Part shown: one piece after another, positions 12,570 through 25,021 of the stretch
Numbering within the stretch: the stretch's first letter is position 1
How the letters are laid out: every line of letters begins with the position of its first letter
Assembly: GCA_009767595.1 (NCBI GenBank)
Contig: VSDK01015343.1
Coordinates: 437,660 to 501,659, forward strand
Source: Symbiodinium kawagutii
Lineage: Eukaryota; Sar; Dinophyceae; Suessiales; Symbiodiniaceae
Length of the DNA stretch: 64,000 nucleotides
Reading direction: 5' to 3'
The notes under the pieces: generated by a model
The model's input: the letters and a program-made list of their open reading frames with translations, nothing else
What the model was told of the DNA's origin: nothing
Databases searched by the model: none
Program-made: the position numbers and the translations under genes

Positions 12570-14458
12570 CTGGCGGGAAACACTGGGTGGTTGGTCCATA
12601 GATGGTGGTGATGGTGGTACCCCTCAACCATCCAATGCTAACCATTAAAAATTGAAGTCTTGCGCTCATGGTTTGTTATATAGTTCGATTCTTAGGGAGC
12701 AGCATTGCATCTGATGCGGCCGAGTGCCATCAGTTTTAGAAGCACCTTGAAAATTGGACTATCAAAAAGAAACCCTTCTTGAGATACTTGGGGGTAGTAA
12801 TATGCACCAACCACTGCCCACGGTGTATCACCTTCACAAACATGTTTGGTCTCTGAAAACCCGGGTGAGTCTTGACAAACTGCTTAACGTATCTCATCCT
12901 CAGGTTGATTCAGCACATGTTCTTGTGAGCCTTTTCAGCCACATAAATCAATTTCCGAAGGTTTCTACCCCGCGTCATTGTTCATATTACCGAAGGTTTT
13001 CACGTGCTTAAAATGGTTGTATCACTCAACATGGGGACCACCGGTTTATTACTTATTGCTAAACATTTCTTCTATGGAACTGGCAACCAGGTCGCAGCGG
13101 GTGCCTGTATGCTCACACTGACGAAGCATGTACATACATCTACACACGGCAAACAAAGCATATAGAGTGACCGCCAAATAAGATGGATCCACAATGGAGT
13201 AAAATAGGTTCGTTCGTTGCAACAGGCTGCCTTCATTTTACAGGGGTTTGTTCACTCTTCCATGACGAAACTTGCCTTCATTACCAAAAAATCGCTTTCG
13301 TTTCTGCAGATCTTATGCTTATTCCATTTCAATTTTCAATCATCTTCCGTTTCAGCGGGCCTTTTTGGTGGTGTCTCATTTCTCAAAGCTTCAAGAAGCA
13401 TTAAAGACACAGAAGCCAAATCATGAAATTCCAACAGTGCTCAGCCAATTCGCTCGATCGCATGCCGCGGTTGCCTTCCAAGGTCAGATGAGTGCGTCAA
13501 GTTCGCCGCAAAGATTCGGGTTGGCCATCGATTCCTGGGCAGGTGATGAGTTCACCACCGTGGCACAGGGTGCCATGGCTCTAGTCTCGAGTGATTTTTT
13601 GGAACTATGGGAATGGCCATGGGAATAGCTATGGCAAACTAAGTAGCACAGTTCGACTGATGAACATAAGCCATTTACATCAAGAAAGCAATTCAGTAGC
13701 TGAACTGAATCAAGGAATCAAGTTTTGTCGTTCAGTGCACAGCATGGTGGCAGTCCACAAGTCATGATCATGGACGAAATACTTTCGTCCAAACACAATT
13801 CAAAGGCTGAGAGCGCGGTCTTTACCCAAACTGAGAATACCCACACAGTTGCGGTAAGGAATGCAAGTTTTGGGTAGGAAAAGTTTGGGTATGTTTATAT
13901 CGACTGCTTATCACGGTTTACATGCAACTGCCCGAGGATTATCAAAATATGAATCTGCCGATCCATCTGCAAATCTCTATTATCTCAATTTATCTCATCT
14001 ATCCTTTATCTCTCTCTCTCTCTCTCGGGCAATCTTCCTATACTATCAATTCATTAGCATGTTTCGCTCAAAAACCTATTAATATACAATATGAAACTAT
14101 CTGCATACATACCTATGTATGAGCATAGAGGGACTGGTCCTCCATTGGCTCGTTTGCAACAGATCAGCCACAGTTCAAGCTCAATTGCAAACTGTTCCCC
14201 ATCAAGTATGAGTGGTTTGCTGACTCCTTGGCCATCCATTACTTACCCTGAAGTTTTCTAAAAGAACCCCTTCAACCAAGTGGGAGGTGAACTCTGAACA
14301 GCTCAAGAGAATTAAATGCCCAACGCAAAGGACCATGTTGGCCGTCCATTTCCCCACCGAAATCATCCAAAGCTTCGTGGTCCTGCGCCCAGAGATACCC
14401 CTAGGCAACTACAGCCACCATGCTCAAAATCCTGAAGTTTCCCTTGTTTGTTGGATAC

Positions 14459-14543
14459 GTTGCCGGGCAAACATCGAGCTGAATCCAAGGATCATGTTGA
14501 CACAGCCGCCCTCAAGCTCACCAATCTCAGCTGTCAGAGGGAC
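14459..14543 (-). CDS. Gene A exon with the LT...LE-GCVN motif
   Basis: An 85-nt exon between acceptor GCCCAGCTCAG and donor GTATCC, reading VPLTAEIGELEGGCVNMILG then FSSMFARQ. Gene B carries the counterpart at 52428-52502 (ALTGAAASLERGCVN). Shared residues are LT, LE and GCVN at the same spacing. The entry phases differ between the paralogues (0 here, 2 in B), so one border may be slightly off. No domain family recognised. Confidence 0.5.
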
Positions 14544-15283
14544 CTGAGCTGGGCATCAGTTGGGTGCGAGTCAATGACATGATGAAACGTCATGGCTCCA
14601 ATAAAAACACCACGAGTGACCACTCGGATCAATACCCAATGTGTTCGGCAAGGGGTGAAGGAGATTGGAACAATGAGTTGATTGATTATGATCAGGAACA
14701 TACACGCGAAATATCTACAGTATCAATGTATATGGACTTGGAAGTGCAAAAAACTTACGGTGTCCTCATTCTAGCACTGTTGGGGGGCTAAAAATTTGAT
14801 GTGGGATGCATTCCCTGTACACAAGGGATTGTAGGCGATCATTGATGTGCACCGTTGGAAAACGAACTGCGTGATTTGACTCTGGCTTGTCCGGTACGGA
14901 CTGTCAATGCAGTTTTGACAAACAGTGAGCAAATCCCAAGGCCAAACCAATGATGAAAGCGTGATTGTCAATATTCAAAATTGCACAACATGTGCACGCT
15001 ATCGTCCATCGTGAATTTAAACTGAACTGTGGTTTGCCAGTTGACCAACCAGTATCCATTAAGGTGCAATAACCATTAAATAAGCCATATGAACCATCAG
15101 CAACCATGCTTGACCATGGGAAGCGACGGCAAATAGCCTGCACCCGAGATGGAATTCATGTGGAGGTGGTAGTGGCGTGTTGGTAGCGCTGTCATGTCCA
15201 TTTCAGGTCATGCTAGTCTAGTTTACGCCCCTTCCAAACACCAACAAAGAAAGGATGCAACTTTCAATTGGAGATCCATTATA

Positions 15284-15412
15284 TCAATATATATATATAT
15301 ATATATACATACTTTAAAAAAACATGTAAATAAATAAATATATATATATATATATATACATACTTTAAAAAAACATGTAAATAAATAAATATATATATAT
15401 ATATGTGTGTGT
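15284..15412 (+). repeat. (TA)n array with a 51-bp duplication
   Basis: Two copies of a unit containing CATACTTTAAAAAAACATG plus TAAATAAATAAAT, starting at 15308 and 15359, are embedded in TA/TG dinucleotide repeats. It lies just downstream, on the minus strand, of the exon ending at 15441. Confidence 0.9.
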
Positions 15413-15440
15413 GTGTGTATAATTACACACGGATACACAC

Positions 15441-15566
15441 GGCCTTATCTTGGCCAGCAGTCTTTCCATCAAACCAAGCCCACCCGTTTTTTCACTCCGC
15501 TCAGGAGGCCGAGCAACTTCAGGATCGGTCAAGAAGCTGCTGTCGCTGGAGTTGTCACAAACAATG
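15441..15566 (-). CDS. Probable exon of gene A, Ser/Asp- and Arg-rich
   Basis: A 126-nt stretch between acceptor GATATGCCAG and donor GTGTGT, starting one base into a codon. It reads IVCDNSSDSSFLTDPEVARP, continues with an Arg/Glu-rich linker and ends LMERLLAKIR. Composition is clearly protein-like and no other frame stays open as well. It lies between the CSKIGRQ exon (15907-15972) and the GCVN exon (14459-14543), in the position of B's 53346-53552 exon, but I see no convincing similarity to it. Confidence 0.4.
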
Positions 15567-15906
15567 CTGGCATATCGCGTAAGGATGGACTGGTTTCCTG
15601 CAACATGGCTATGGGCCAATGCCGTTCAATACCCTGGTACCTTGGTGAACCTGCCCCAAGTGACCAAACAAGTCGACTTGTTGGGATGTTCACCTACCGA
15701 CTTGTTGGTCGGCTTTCTCAGGCGGAAACGTCGCACTTGATCCACTTTCATCCCCAACATCTGCACACGACATCTGCTAAAATTCCGCAATGTCACTTCT
15801 GCCACGACCACAGTCTATGCAGCTTCGAAGCTGGTTACAGTAGCCCCAGTTATCACTGATTGACCCCGTACGGTGGGTAGGAGCTTAGAACAGGCAGGTA
15901 ATGGAC

Positions 15907-15972
15907 TTTGTCCGCCAAGTCTCTCGAAACGAGCTCTGGATATTGACGGCCAATCTTGCTGCATGAGGGAAC
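15907..15972 (-). CDS. Gene A exon with the CSKIGRQYPELVS motif
   Basis: A 66-nt, phase 0/0 exon (22 codons) reading VPSCSKIGRQYPELVSRDLA and DK, before a GTCCAT donor. Gene B's 53926-54126 exon ends with KCSKVGRQFPELVS and likewise splices in phase 0 within a residue or two of the same place. Read through the donor, the frame continues 17 more codons to TGA at 15853. The acceptor (GGCTGCTGCAAG) is only fair. This is the 5'-most exon I can attach to gene A. Family unknown. Confidence 0.55.
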
Positions 15973-15999
15973 CTTGCAGCAGCCCTCCGGTTCTATGGA

Positions 16000-18900
16000 A
16001 AACTTTTTCGTAGCAAGTCTTTAGCACTATCACGGCGATGGGGTTGCCACCAGGGGCTAAAATGAATGTCAGTTGCACATACCACTATTCTATATAACAA
16101 TCCTCCTTGAATACTGTCAGAAAACAACTCTGCAGGCAACACCAACACTTGGCCGCTCCTGTTCATGGCTGTGTGGGGCACCCAAAATGCAAACACATCC
16201 TATCCAAACCGATTACTCGAGTGCCTCTTGATTGACTGCCCACCCCAGCCCTGCAGCAAAAATAAAACAGGTCTACTTGTCTCTGTGCGTGGCCAAGAAA
16301 GCCATTACTATGGTTGGTTGAAAGGTCTTCCATGAAGGATTAGGCTAGGAAAGGAGATTGCTTCCAGCTGTATTTAGCTGCAAGCCCCATGACCCAACAT
16401 GCGGTTGCACACGCATGCACATAAAATTCAAATTCAATTGATATATAAAATGATTAATTTTATCATGAAACAATATTGAACACATTTGCCCAGTTAAACA
16501 AGTAGATCAGCACCTTCAGAAACTATAAGAAACCCAACAAATCTATACAAATCTGGACAACCCCACGGCTCATCTCCCCCCTCGCCCATCTCACCGACAG
16601 CCACGCAGCCGGTTGCTGCAAGGCCAAGGCTGGGAAGTAGCGGAAGGGCTGCCAGTTCAGAGGCTGCTTGGCCCCACGCGACCAGGCACCTGCAGTGGAT
16701 CCGTGAACGGGGAGCTTGGCTGCTGGTGAATGCTGTTTTTTCAATATGAACCAACCAATAACTAGCTGGTTTAATGATGGTTAATAGTAGGGGATGATAT
16801 GATAAGTAGCAACTATAGGGATATACCAGCTATATATGGCTATGGGTCATAACATTAACCAACAATAACAGGGGATATGTTCACCAACAATAGGGAAAAC
16901 AATGGTTGATGATAAGGGAACCAGGGGGACTAAGGGTTTTGACACACTGCCAATTAAATAAATGGTGCCATAGTTCATAAATGGATGATGCCATAGTTAA
17001 TAAATAGATGGTGCCATAGTTCACAAATAGTGTGTTTGATACTTAATGGTGTATGGTGAATGAACTACGGTGCATGGTGAATCCACAATGGTGGTATAGT
17101 TGATAAATCTATGGTGCAATAGATGGTGATAGTTGATAAACAGTGTTGCAATAGATAGTGAGTAAATCAATGGTGCATGAATGGTTGCAGGCATGCATCA
17201 TATTGCGTCATTGCCTTGGTCGCGTTTGCTCGGATCCAGGGCGGAGATGCTCAACGTCCCTAAATGACAAAACGTAGCAGCTGCAAACCAGCGCTTGGTC
17301 ATCTCATATGTTTCAAAGTGATACAACAATCGTGGTGCGTTTCATGACTGGTGGAATTCATGGCATTAACATTAACTGGTTGTTGGCAAGACAAATTTAA
17401 CGCTTACCAAAAACCTGCCAACATCACGCCATCACAGCCCGACAATGTGTCCAACATCCCATGCGCCAAAAGATTGAGGCTACTGGAATGCTTCTGCATA
17501 TTCAGTGTTCACAGGAGTTGCCGTTTTCGTTTTGCACGATGCATAAGAACAGGGAACGGGGACCAACCACTAGGGACTTTGTTCGTTGGATTTGATCCAA
17601 ACCTTAGCATTGGCTCGGCCAATGAGCCGGGTGTACCTCGGGAGAATACTCGCCCACTATCTTTAATCCCGCAAATCCAGTTTGGATTTGCCCCTGCCAC
17701 ACAAGCCTATGAGCTAGTTGGAATTTATTTGCGGAAGTTTCCGAAGAATCATCGCATCAAATTACCATACAATTACATTATATGATCATAATCAAAAATC
17801 ATTGTAAATGATCATGACCACTATAAATTGCGGTCCTTTGATGGGACTGAGTCCCAATTTCTGGTGCAAGCTCCGGTACATAAAACAAATAAACTGACAA
17901 AAAACACTCTCGCTTGTGAACCACGCCGCGATGCCCCTAGTCGGTGATCACAAGCCATTTCATCATCGAGGATGACGATGCTCATGATGCAGAACAATAT
18001 GCCGTAGAAAGGTGCAAGGCTGATTCAAGGTGGCCATCATTCAAATAGTGTGATAGAGCTGTTGTTGTTCAAGCATCGATGCTTGTACAGGCAGCAATGG
18101 ACCGTGTAAATGCATGTAAATGCACGAAACCAACAACCATAAGAAGTAAGAAGCAAATGTGTGGCACAGTCACTGGTGCTGACTGTAAGACATGCTTTTG
18201 ATCACCGTTCGCTTTGAACACCATGCAGAAATAGTCTGTATGCGTGGCTGGTCAAAACCAGCCAGGCACCAACGGAGTATTATGCAACTTGTTTCTATGT
18301 CTGATTGCGTCGCTGAATGTCACAATGAAGATCTTAAATGATCTAAGTATTAGCTGAACATCTCAACGCTGACCTTTCCCCACCAGGATGTTGACGAGGC
18401 TGCGGGTGTACCCAACACTGCAACACGAGGCACTAGCCGGCAACGAAGCCTCTGTGTCTGCCTCAGCATGGGCAAAAGCAGGCATTTGGATCACTGGAGC
18501 CTGACCACATATGGACCACTAAAGCATACTAAAGCTATATGCACATGTGCATGTGTACACATCAGTTTGTTTCTTTTTGTGCATATATATGTTCATGAGG
18601 CGTGCTGTGTCAGAACCTCACATGGAATACTCTCCATATCTCCCAGTGAAAACGTGAAAACGGGGCTTGAAGTACTCAAAATTTGTTTGCATCTCGCAGA
18701 GTTTTTGCTGCTCTCAGCCAGCGCCTCTCTCAAACAACTTAGTGGCCCAAGACCACCTTATAACTCATGAGCAGCTCCCCTACGAAAATCATTGATGTTT
18801 CGAGCTCCATTGTTAACGGACTTTTTGAATAACTCACTGATTGCCATGAAACCCGGTGAACTCCCGGCATCTTTGCTTCAGCATTTGCCACCACGCCAAG

Positions 18901-19890
18901 CCCTGCGCCACGGCACCGTTCCGGACACGTCCTGTCGGACTTGGACCAAGGCAGGGGCCGCCACGGGGCCCGGCGGCTCGGGGACGTAGCGGGCCACGGT
19001 CCCTCAAGGCTCACCAGGGTTACCACGTGGATGTGGGGCTGGGACCATGGAAAGTGCCCCTGGGTAGGCTAAGGGTGGGCTAAGGGTGGGCTAAGGGTGG
19101 GCTAAGGGTGGGCTAAGGGTGGGCTAAGGTAGCCCTATAACCATGGAAAAAACATCCAGCGCAGTGGTAGGCTATGAGCATGGTAGGCGAAAGCCTATAG
19201 GGTAAATAAGGTAAGTTAGCCTGTTACCAAGCATGGATCATGGTTAGTTTGCAGCACTGGCACATCCAAGAACTGGGCATGGATGAAATTCGGGGCTGTG
19301 GAGTGGGAGAAGGCTTGCTGAGTGGGTGCCCCTGGTGATGAACCACGGATCATCAAGGACCCGAATCAGCTGCACATGGTCCCAGTTCACCACTCATGTC
19401 ATGGGAATTATCATATTGTATGATGATACGCCCGCAGGCATGAACACATCTTGAATTCATGAATGATCCAGGACTTCGCTGTTGAGTAGCAATGCGACAT
19501 GCCAAAAAACCATCACCAACTGATCTATCACCCTCGCCCTGCATAACGCTCTCTACAAAATTATATGAGCTGCAAACTCTCAAACTTCAAGTAGTGAGTT
19601 AGTGCAAACAAAATCGGAAGGGCTTCTGTGTACAAGCACTCTGAACAGAGCGATTTGATGCCGGAAGATTTCCTTGTGGACTCAGGTCTGATGTGTCTTT
19701 GACTGTCGATGCCCTACAACGCAGCAACTGGATGCGGCACATCTCCTCTCCAAAGATCAAGCCCTCCCACGCTGAGCTCTAGACCGAAAGCAAAGATCAA
19801 GGCCAAAAAAGGAAAATGCGTGGCCATCATTCCAACATATGAAGGGCCTGGCTGAAGCAAAGCAAGCATCGATCCCAAGCTAAGAACACG
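16000..19890. other. Long stretch without a supported gene
   Basis: From about 16740 to 17200 the sequence is made of loose repeats of ATGGTG(C)...ATAGTT(G/C)ATAAAT. No exon could be bordered. Minus-strand open stretches near 16560-16740 and 19440-19580 (the latter after TTTTGTAG) may be exons. Confidence 0.35.
19064..19131 (+). repeat. 11-bp tandem repeat, telomere-like
   Basis: About six copies of GGGCTAAGGGT in a row. It contains CTAAGGG but is not the TTTAGGG telomere repeat. Confidence 0.9.
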
Positions 19891-19892
19891 TT

Positions 19893-19956
19893 CGTGCTGC
19901 TGCTGCTACTACTGCTACTACTACCACTACCACTACCACTACCACTACCACTACCA

Positions 19957-20049
<93 letters not shown>
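19893..20049 (+). repeat. (CTA)n microsatellite, left part
   Basis: CTG/CTA triplets, then CCACTA hexamers, then uninterrupted CTA up to 20049, where the sequence changes abruptly to CAAGGATGGGCCC. It probably formed one tract with 21287-21480 before an element inserted. Confidence 0.95.
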
Positions 20050-20050
<1 letters not shown>

Positions 20051-21286
20051 AAGGATGGGCCCGTAAGATATATCTAAGTTAAAGAATTTATCATTTATGT
20101 TAGCAGACTTAGTTTTAAGTGAACATAATTTAAGTTGGGTGAGTTAAAACTGGATCTATATCTTACTTATATCTTTCATAACTTTTTCAGATCTTTTTAG
20201 TTCTGGTGATTTCATGACATGGTGAGTATGCAGGAAACGGGGGTAGTTCTCACGATCACATTCAAGGCAGCCTTTTTCTTGGTCAAATCAGTCAGTGAAC
20301 GAAATCTTCAGGGCAGTCTTTCATCCAGCTCGGGATTGTTGGAGCCTGCAATCCTTCAGTCTAGCCGATGTCAGCAATGAAAACGTGAGAACCAAAAAAA
20401 ACTACAGAGACTCAACTGCTCAAGATCCAAACGTGCTATAACAACAGGAAACACGTACGCGTTTACATCAAGTGTTTCTGTGTAAATTGTAAACATATAC
20501 ACGTTTGCGCGCAGGTTCTTCTTAAGAATTAGAAACATGATATGTTTCTTGATTTTTCGGCTGCAAAAATTGTAAGCATGTAGATGTTTACAGCTGTGCT
20601 GCTTCATTGAAAGTAGGAAACATGTCATATCCAAAAGTAGGAAACATGAACAAACACGAAGAAACACGTTGTAAACACGTTTGTTTTGGAAGTGTTTAAA
20701 TCAGAAAACACATACGCGTTTCCCATCTAGAAACAATAAACATATCCATGTTTCCTCGTTCTTCTTTGTACTGAACTGGAAACATATATGCGTTTCCATC
20801 GTTTATCCCTTATAAAGTGGAAACATATACACGTTTCCACCTTTTTAAGGTTAAATTAGCCCAAAATTCCCTGAAGACTTCTTTCTTTGGGGGACATTTG
20901 GTAGTCCAATTGTTCCAGAAGTCTCCTCTTTCCAACCCCTGGAACTTTGAACTCTTTTTTTGCCTGGCGCAGTTCAACCAGGGTGAACACAAGTCAAAAA
21001 ACACAACAAGGAGTGAAACGGCTGCAGGTGCCAAAATGACCTCTCATTCTGTCCCGGCTGATACATGGAAAAAAATTGCCAACAAAAAAGTTACGTTTTA
21101 TATCTTTCATAACTTTTTTGTATCTTATCTATATCTTCTTCCACGAAAATTTAAAACTATACTTGCAACTGCATATCTCACATATAACTTCATACAGAGG
21201 TAAAGAACTTGTAACCTAAGTTGGCCGGTTTCTAACTTATCTTATCCAACATATAACTCAATTTGTAAACCAGGGGCCTCTCCTTG
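20050..21286. mobile_element. Candidate 1.24-kb non-autonomous DNA element inserted in a CTA microsatellite
   Basis: The (CTA)n tract stops at 20049 and resumes at 21287. The intervening block begins CAAGGATGGGCCC and ends GGGGCCTCTCCTTG, so 11 of the first 13 bases form a terminal inverted repeat. The flanks fit a TA duplication, although TA occurs by default in a CTA tract. A direct repeat, ATATCTTTCATAACTTTTT, lies near each end (about 20168 and 21100). The middle holds the palindromic array at 20447-20838. No transposase frame is visible. Confidence 0.5.
20447..20838. repeat. Array of about ten palindromic units, period about 42 bp
   Basis: A near-palindromic core close to GGAAACATATACGCGTTTCC recurs at 20447, 20489, 20531, 20572, 20616 (half), 20660, 20704, 20736, 20778 and 20819. 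Spacings are 41-44 bp apart from one of 32. The half-sites (GAAAC...GTTTC) are conserved, while the central bases vary between ATATAC, ACGTAC and ATGATA. Spacers between cores are unrelated in sequence. Confidence 0.8.
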
Positions 21287-21378
<92 letters not shown>

Positions 21379-21480
21379 CTACTACTACTACTACTACTAC
21401 TACTCCTACTACTACTACTCCTACTACTCCTACTGCTACTGCTAGTGCTAGTGCTAGTGCTACTGCTACTGCTACTACTA
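21287..21480 (+). repeat. (CTA)n microsatellite, right part
   Basis: Mainly uninterrupted CTA, degenerating into CTC/CTG/GTG triplets after about 21375. It directly follows CCTTG at 21286. Confidence 0.95.
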
Positions 21481-22938
21481 TTATTTTTCTCTACCCCTAC
21501 TGTGCTGGTACTGGTGCCGGCAATGCTATTGTACCACTGCTGCTAGCAGGCAGTTGAACAGCAAAGATGGAAGGAGGAATCCAGTGCTGCAAGTGTGACT
21601 CTTCATTGGTAAAATGTATCTCTGTTTCACCCCACCCCGTGGTAACAAAGTCAAGTCGCCCATCAATTGTATGTCAACCCGGTATTTCATCAGCTGGTGA
21701 TGTTTGGGGAGCCCTGCTAAGTGGTTGACGGACGGTATACTCCTTTCTTGGCAGCGTGATGAATGTGTTAACAAAGAGTACGATTTAAATCTCAAATGCA
21801 GGATGGATCTAAAACATGGAAAACCTCTCAGCAAGTAGAAAACAGCGCCGATATATAAATACTTTGAGTTGATATTGCTGATAGCCGTGACTTTCGTTCA
21901 AATAACTGCTGTCAAACTGGCTTGATGATCCACCTCCCTGCGAGTGCACCAGGCATCACCAGGCTCTAAGTTAGGCAAGCAGCTCGAGTGCAAAGGACGC
22001 AACGCGAGTTCGGTAATAATAGGGGTGGGTGAAGTTTGAGCTGCACGGCAGCTGGGAGCTGAGTATCGTTGCGTGATCATTCCCAGTGTGAAGCGCGCAA
22101 CTCACGTCCGGTACAGGGAATCTGTACGTTTGTTGGGAGGCCCAAAGGGGGTTGGTATCAGACTGGACCAGCAAATCTCTCCCCTCTGCTCAGTTCATCT
22201 CATTCCGGAGGGATCATATTTGGGGGGGCACTTAACGTCCCCATGAAACCATTTGAACTTGGCTTTCATGACTGCAAGTGCCCAAAACCTGCTCATTGCA
22301 AAGGGTGATTGGCTTCTATTGCCCGCCGCTACCATTGATCCTCTCGCAATCCCTATTAGCTGGCTGTACCAAGGATTGGGAAACGCATGTCACTCAACCA
22401 GGTAGGCGACCTTTCCACCAGTGCTCTGGTCAAATCACTGATCCATCAAGCTGTCCCTTCAGCCAAAATGATAAAAACGATTCAGTGGGTCTGCTGGGAT
22501 TCTCACCTTGATGCCGTTGAGCTTCGACTAAACGGCCACCGTGTGCAATCTGAAGCTGTGTTACACCAACTGGCCACCACACAAACAAAAACCTGACTCC
22601 GTCACATCAACGGTATTTGACCAACTTAGATGCCGAATGCATTCCATCAGGCTGTCATCACCTCAAGTGGCTACAAACTACTAAGCAGTGAAGTCACAAG
22701 GCTGCTGCTTGGCAACCAGGTATGCTCTCATATGAAGTCATATGACCCTGAGTTTTTAGTAAGGCAAGTAGGCTCGCGAGCCACAAGGTCAAAACGACCA
22801 TCATCAGGGCCAAAGCGTGGGCTACTGGAATGATTCAGGATGGTTGAGGATGGTTGATAGCGGCAAATTAATCACCGAATGATGCTCAAAATGTTGATGG
22901 TAGATTCCTATTCAGAAACCACACCCAATTTACTGTAC

Positions 22939-22977
<39 letters not shown>

Positions 22978-23463
22978 TTCATTTATCCCAACCATGGGTG
23001 GTTTCTGAAGCTTTGAATTTAGGTACTTTATGATCAATTCTGACCCCTGCTCCATTGCCAGCCCTATTCACTGCTGCTTTGCTCCTCTTGCAATGCCTTG
23101 TTGATCTTTTGTTGCACGTTTTGGGCAACTTCAGGCATGTGTGAAGGGCCAGGGAAGGAATAGGCCTAGTAATGCGTAAGCGCCACACAAAACTAAAACA
23201 TGGCATGTACACAATTCTGCCTTCTGTTTGTTGGTTCCTTTGGCAAACAACTCGCTGCATAAGTAGGAACACAAATCTCGCAAAAATGGCAGTAAACCAA
23301 GCTTTTCCTCTTCAACCATTCAACATGTCCAATCCTGAGCCCGAACCATCATCAACCAGGGTGCCACACATCAATCAACCCGGGTGCCACAACCCTCAGC
23401 AAGCTTCACACGTCAACATCCTTGGCACAGCGCTGCTCGCAGCGCTGTGGAGCTCAGCTTTGC
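21481..23463. other. Stretch without a firm gene
   Basis: Contains a 33-bp (CT)n tract at 22942-22974. A minus-strand frame ending in TAG at 23064 reads VAQNVQQKINKALQEEQ after GCCTGAAG and could be a terminal exon, but the acceptor is weak. Confidence 0.35.
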
Positions 23464-23565
23464 TCAGCTTGCCGTGGAATTCATCCAATCTTCCAGCGCC
23501 AGTTGGTAGTCCGGCAGCCGCAAGAGCCAGGTGCCATGGGCATCGGCATCGTACAGAACCACCTG
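23464..23565 (-). CDS. Probable terminal exon, unknown protein
   Basis: After a good acceptor (CACCTTCCAG) the minus strand reads QVVLYDADAHGTWLLRLPDY, then QLALEDWMNSTAS and TGA. The mix of aromatic and charged residues is far from random intron translation, and no donor is needed before the stop. I do not recognise a family. It may be the 3' end of a gene whose earlier exons lie at 24.9 kb or beyond, but that link is only positional. Confidence 0.45.
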   Translation of the reverse strand, partial: QVVLYDADAHGTWLLRLPDYQLALEDWMNSTAS

Positions 23566-24895
23566 CTGGAAGGTGAAGAAGGCAATCACTGACTTAAGGA
23601 TGATCAACTTGTAGAAATTTCAACTTGTGGGTATGGTCAACTGGTAAATTTCATGAGTGCAAGTATATGAATGGATGTGTATGGATTTTTTTGAGTATGA
23701 GCTTGAAAATCTTCATGGTGAGTGAGTGGTGATTGATAATTGAACATCATGGTCTGGATGAGCTTCCGCACACGAACAACAAAATAAAAACGTACAACAA
23801 CAGCACCACCACCGCCGCCGCCGCCCTTCCCACCACAAACAACAAAGGCAGCAACAAAAGCAGCCAATGGACAACAAACAGGAAGCTAAATAGAGCAACA
23901 AGCAACAAAAGTACACAAAGGTGACAACAACCTACAGCACAAGAACCAGCACCGTCGACATCACCAGCATAATCAAAAACATACTCTTTGGATACAATTT
24001 CTCCTAGCTCTTGAGTCTACATTGATTCTATATCCCTGCACAACGCAAGGATCAACAGGATCAACATGGACCAACCATAGCCAGCCACAGCAACCGTACC
24101 GACCTTGGATACACCGAACCGGTGCCGAACCGAGAACCGGTGCCGCTGCCCCCGGACAGGTTCCTACCTTGAAGAATTTGAAGGCAGCGCCAGCACCGCC
24201 ATACCAATAACCTCACGGTGGCACCCAAATCAAAACACGTTGAAGAACCATAAGTTGCGTGAGCATGTGAGGTTCCACATGGACATGTGAAATCTTGCAA
24301 ATTCTGTAGGCATGCACGTGGTCAAGTATACTGTATCAGCAATACATAGCAATATGTATTCATTTAACACTTCGACCCCTTCCACAACATGCAATTGAGT
24401 GCCCTGAGCAAACAAGCACTGCAAGCAAAGCAAACCCAAAACCATGGGGCAATGATGGGCAATGGGAGCTAGCTTCCCAAACACGACTGAAGGGTCACAA
24501 GCACAACTCTGCAAGAACATGGCCATGAGACGAAAGGCAGTCAATATTACGGGCCCCGGGCTGGCAGTCTTCCACAATGATTAGGACATCACGTCAGAGC
24601 ATGACTGTTTCATCATGATCATCTGAGGTTTTGAAAGCAGGTGTGTGGCACAGGTCAGGACCACCACACCTGGATCAACAGCCACCGACCTTCAGAAATC
24701 CAGCAGCCCTGAAAAGGTTCAGTGCCTCTGGGACTTCCACAAGCACAAGAGATGGTGGTTGCAACCAAGGTCACGAAGAAACTGGTGGCAACCCTCATGG
24801 CTATTGACACGTCCAGTCCACCAATACCTATTCTGCAGTAAATCTCCTGCAAGCATGCGTTGCATCGAAGGTTTCTATAATTTGCCTGCCTCTAC

Positions 24896-25021
24896 CTTCG
24901 TAGATCAATTCAGCGGGGTGAGGTCTGGTGAAAATGTTCCCCCAGGGCAAGCGGTTGAGCTCCTTCCAGCGCTTGCAAATCCCCCCAGGGATGACATCGG
25001 GTGTCCTTCGCCCTGCTCGCC
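24896..25021 (-). CDS. Probable internal exon, unknown protein
   Basis: A 126-nt exon between acceptor TTGGCTTCAG and donor GTAGAG. Opening with two bases of a split codon, it reads RAGRRTPDVIPGG, then ICKRWKELNRLPWGNIFTRP and HPAELIYE. A competing frame is open to a TGA seven codons from the exon end but has Gly/Ser-rich composition; the chosen frame crosses to the donor. Function unknown. It lies 1.1 kb downstream of the GT61-like exons on the same strand and might belong to that gene or the next. Confidence 0.45.

Noticed and set aside
20447..20838. CRISPR array
   Set aside because: Regular palindromic repeats with variable spacers, but the repeats are imperfect, the genome is eukaryotic and no cas genes are present.
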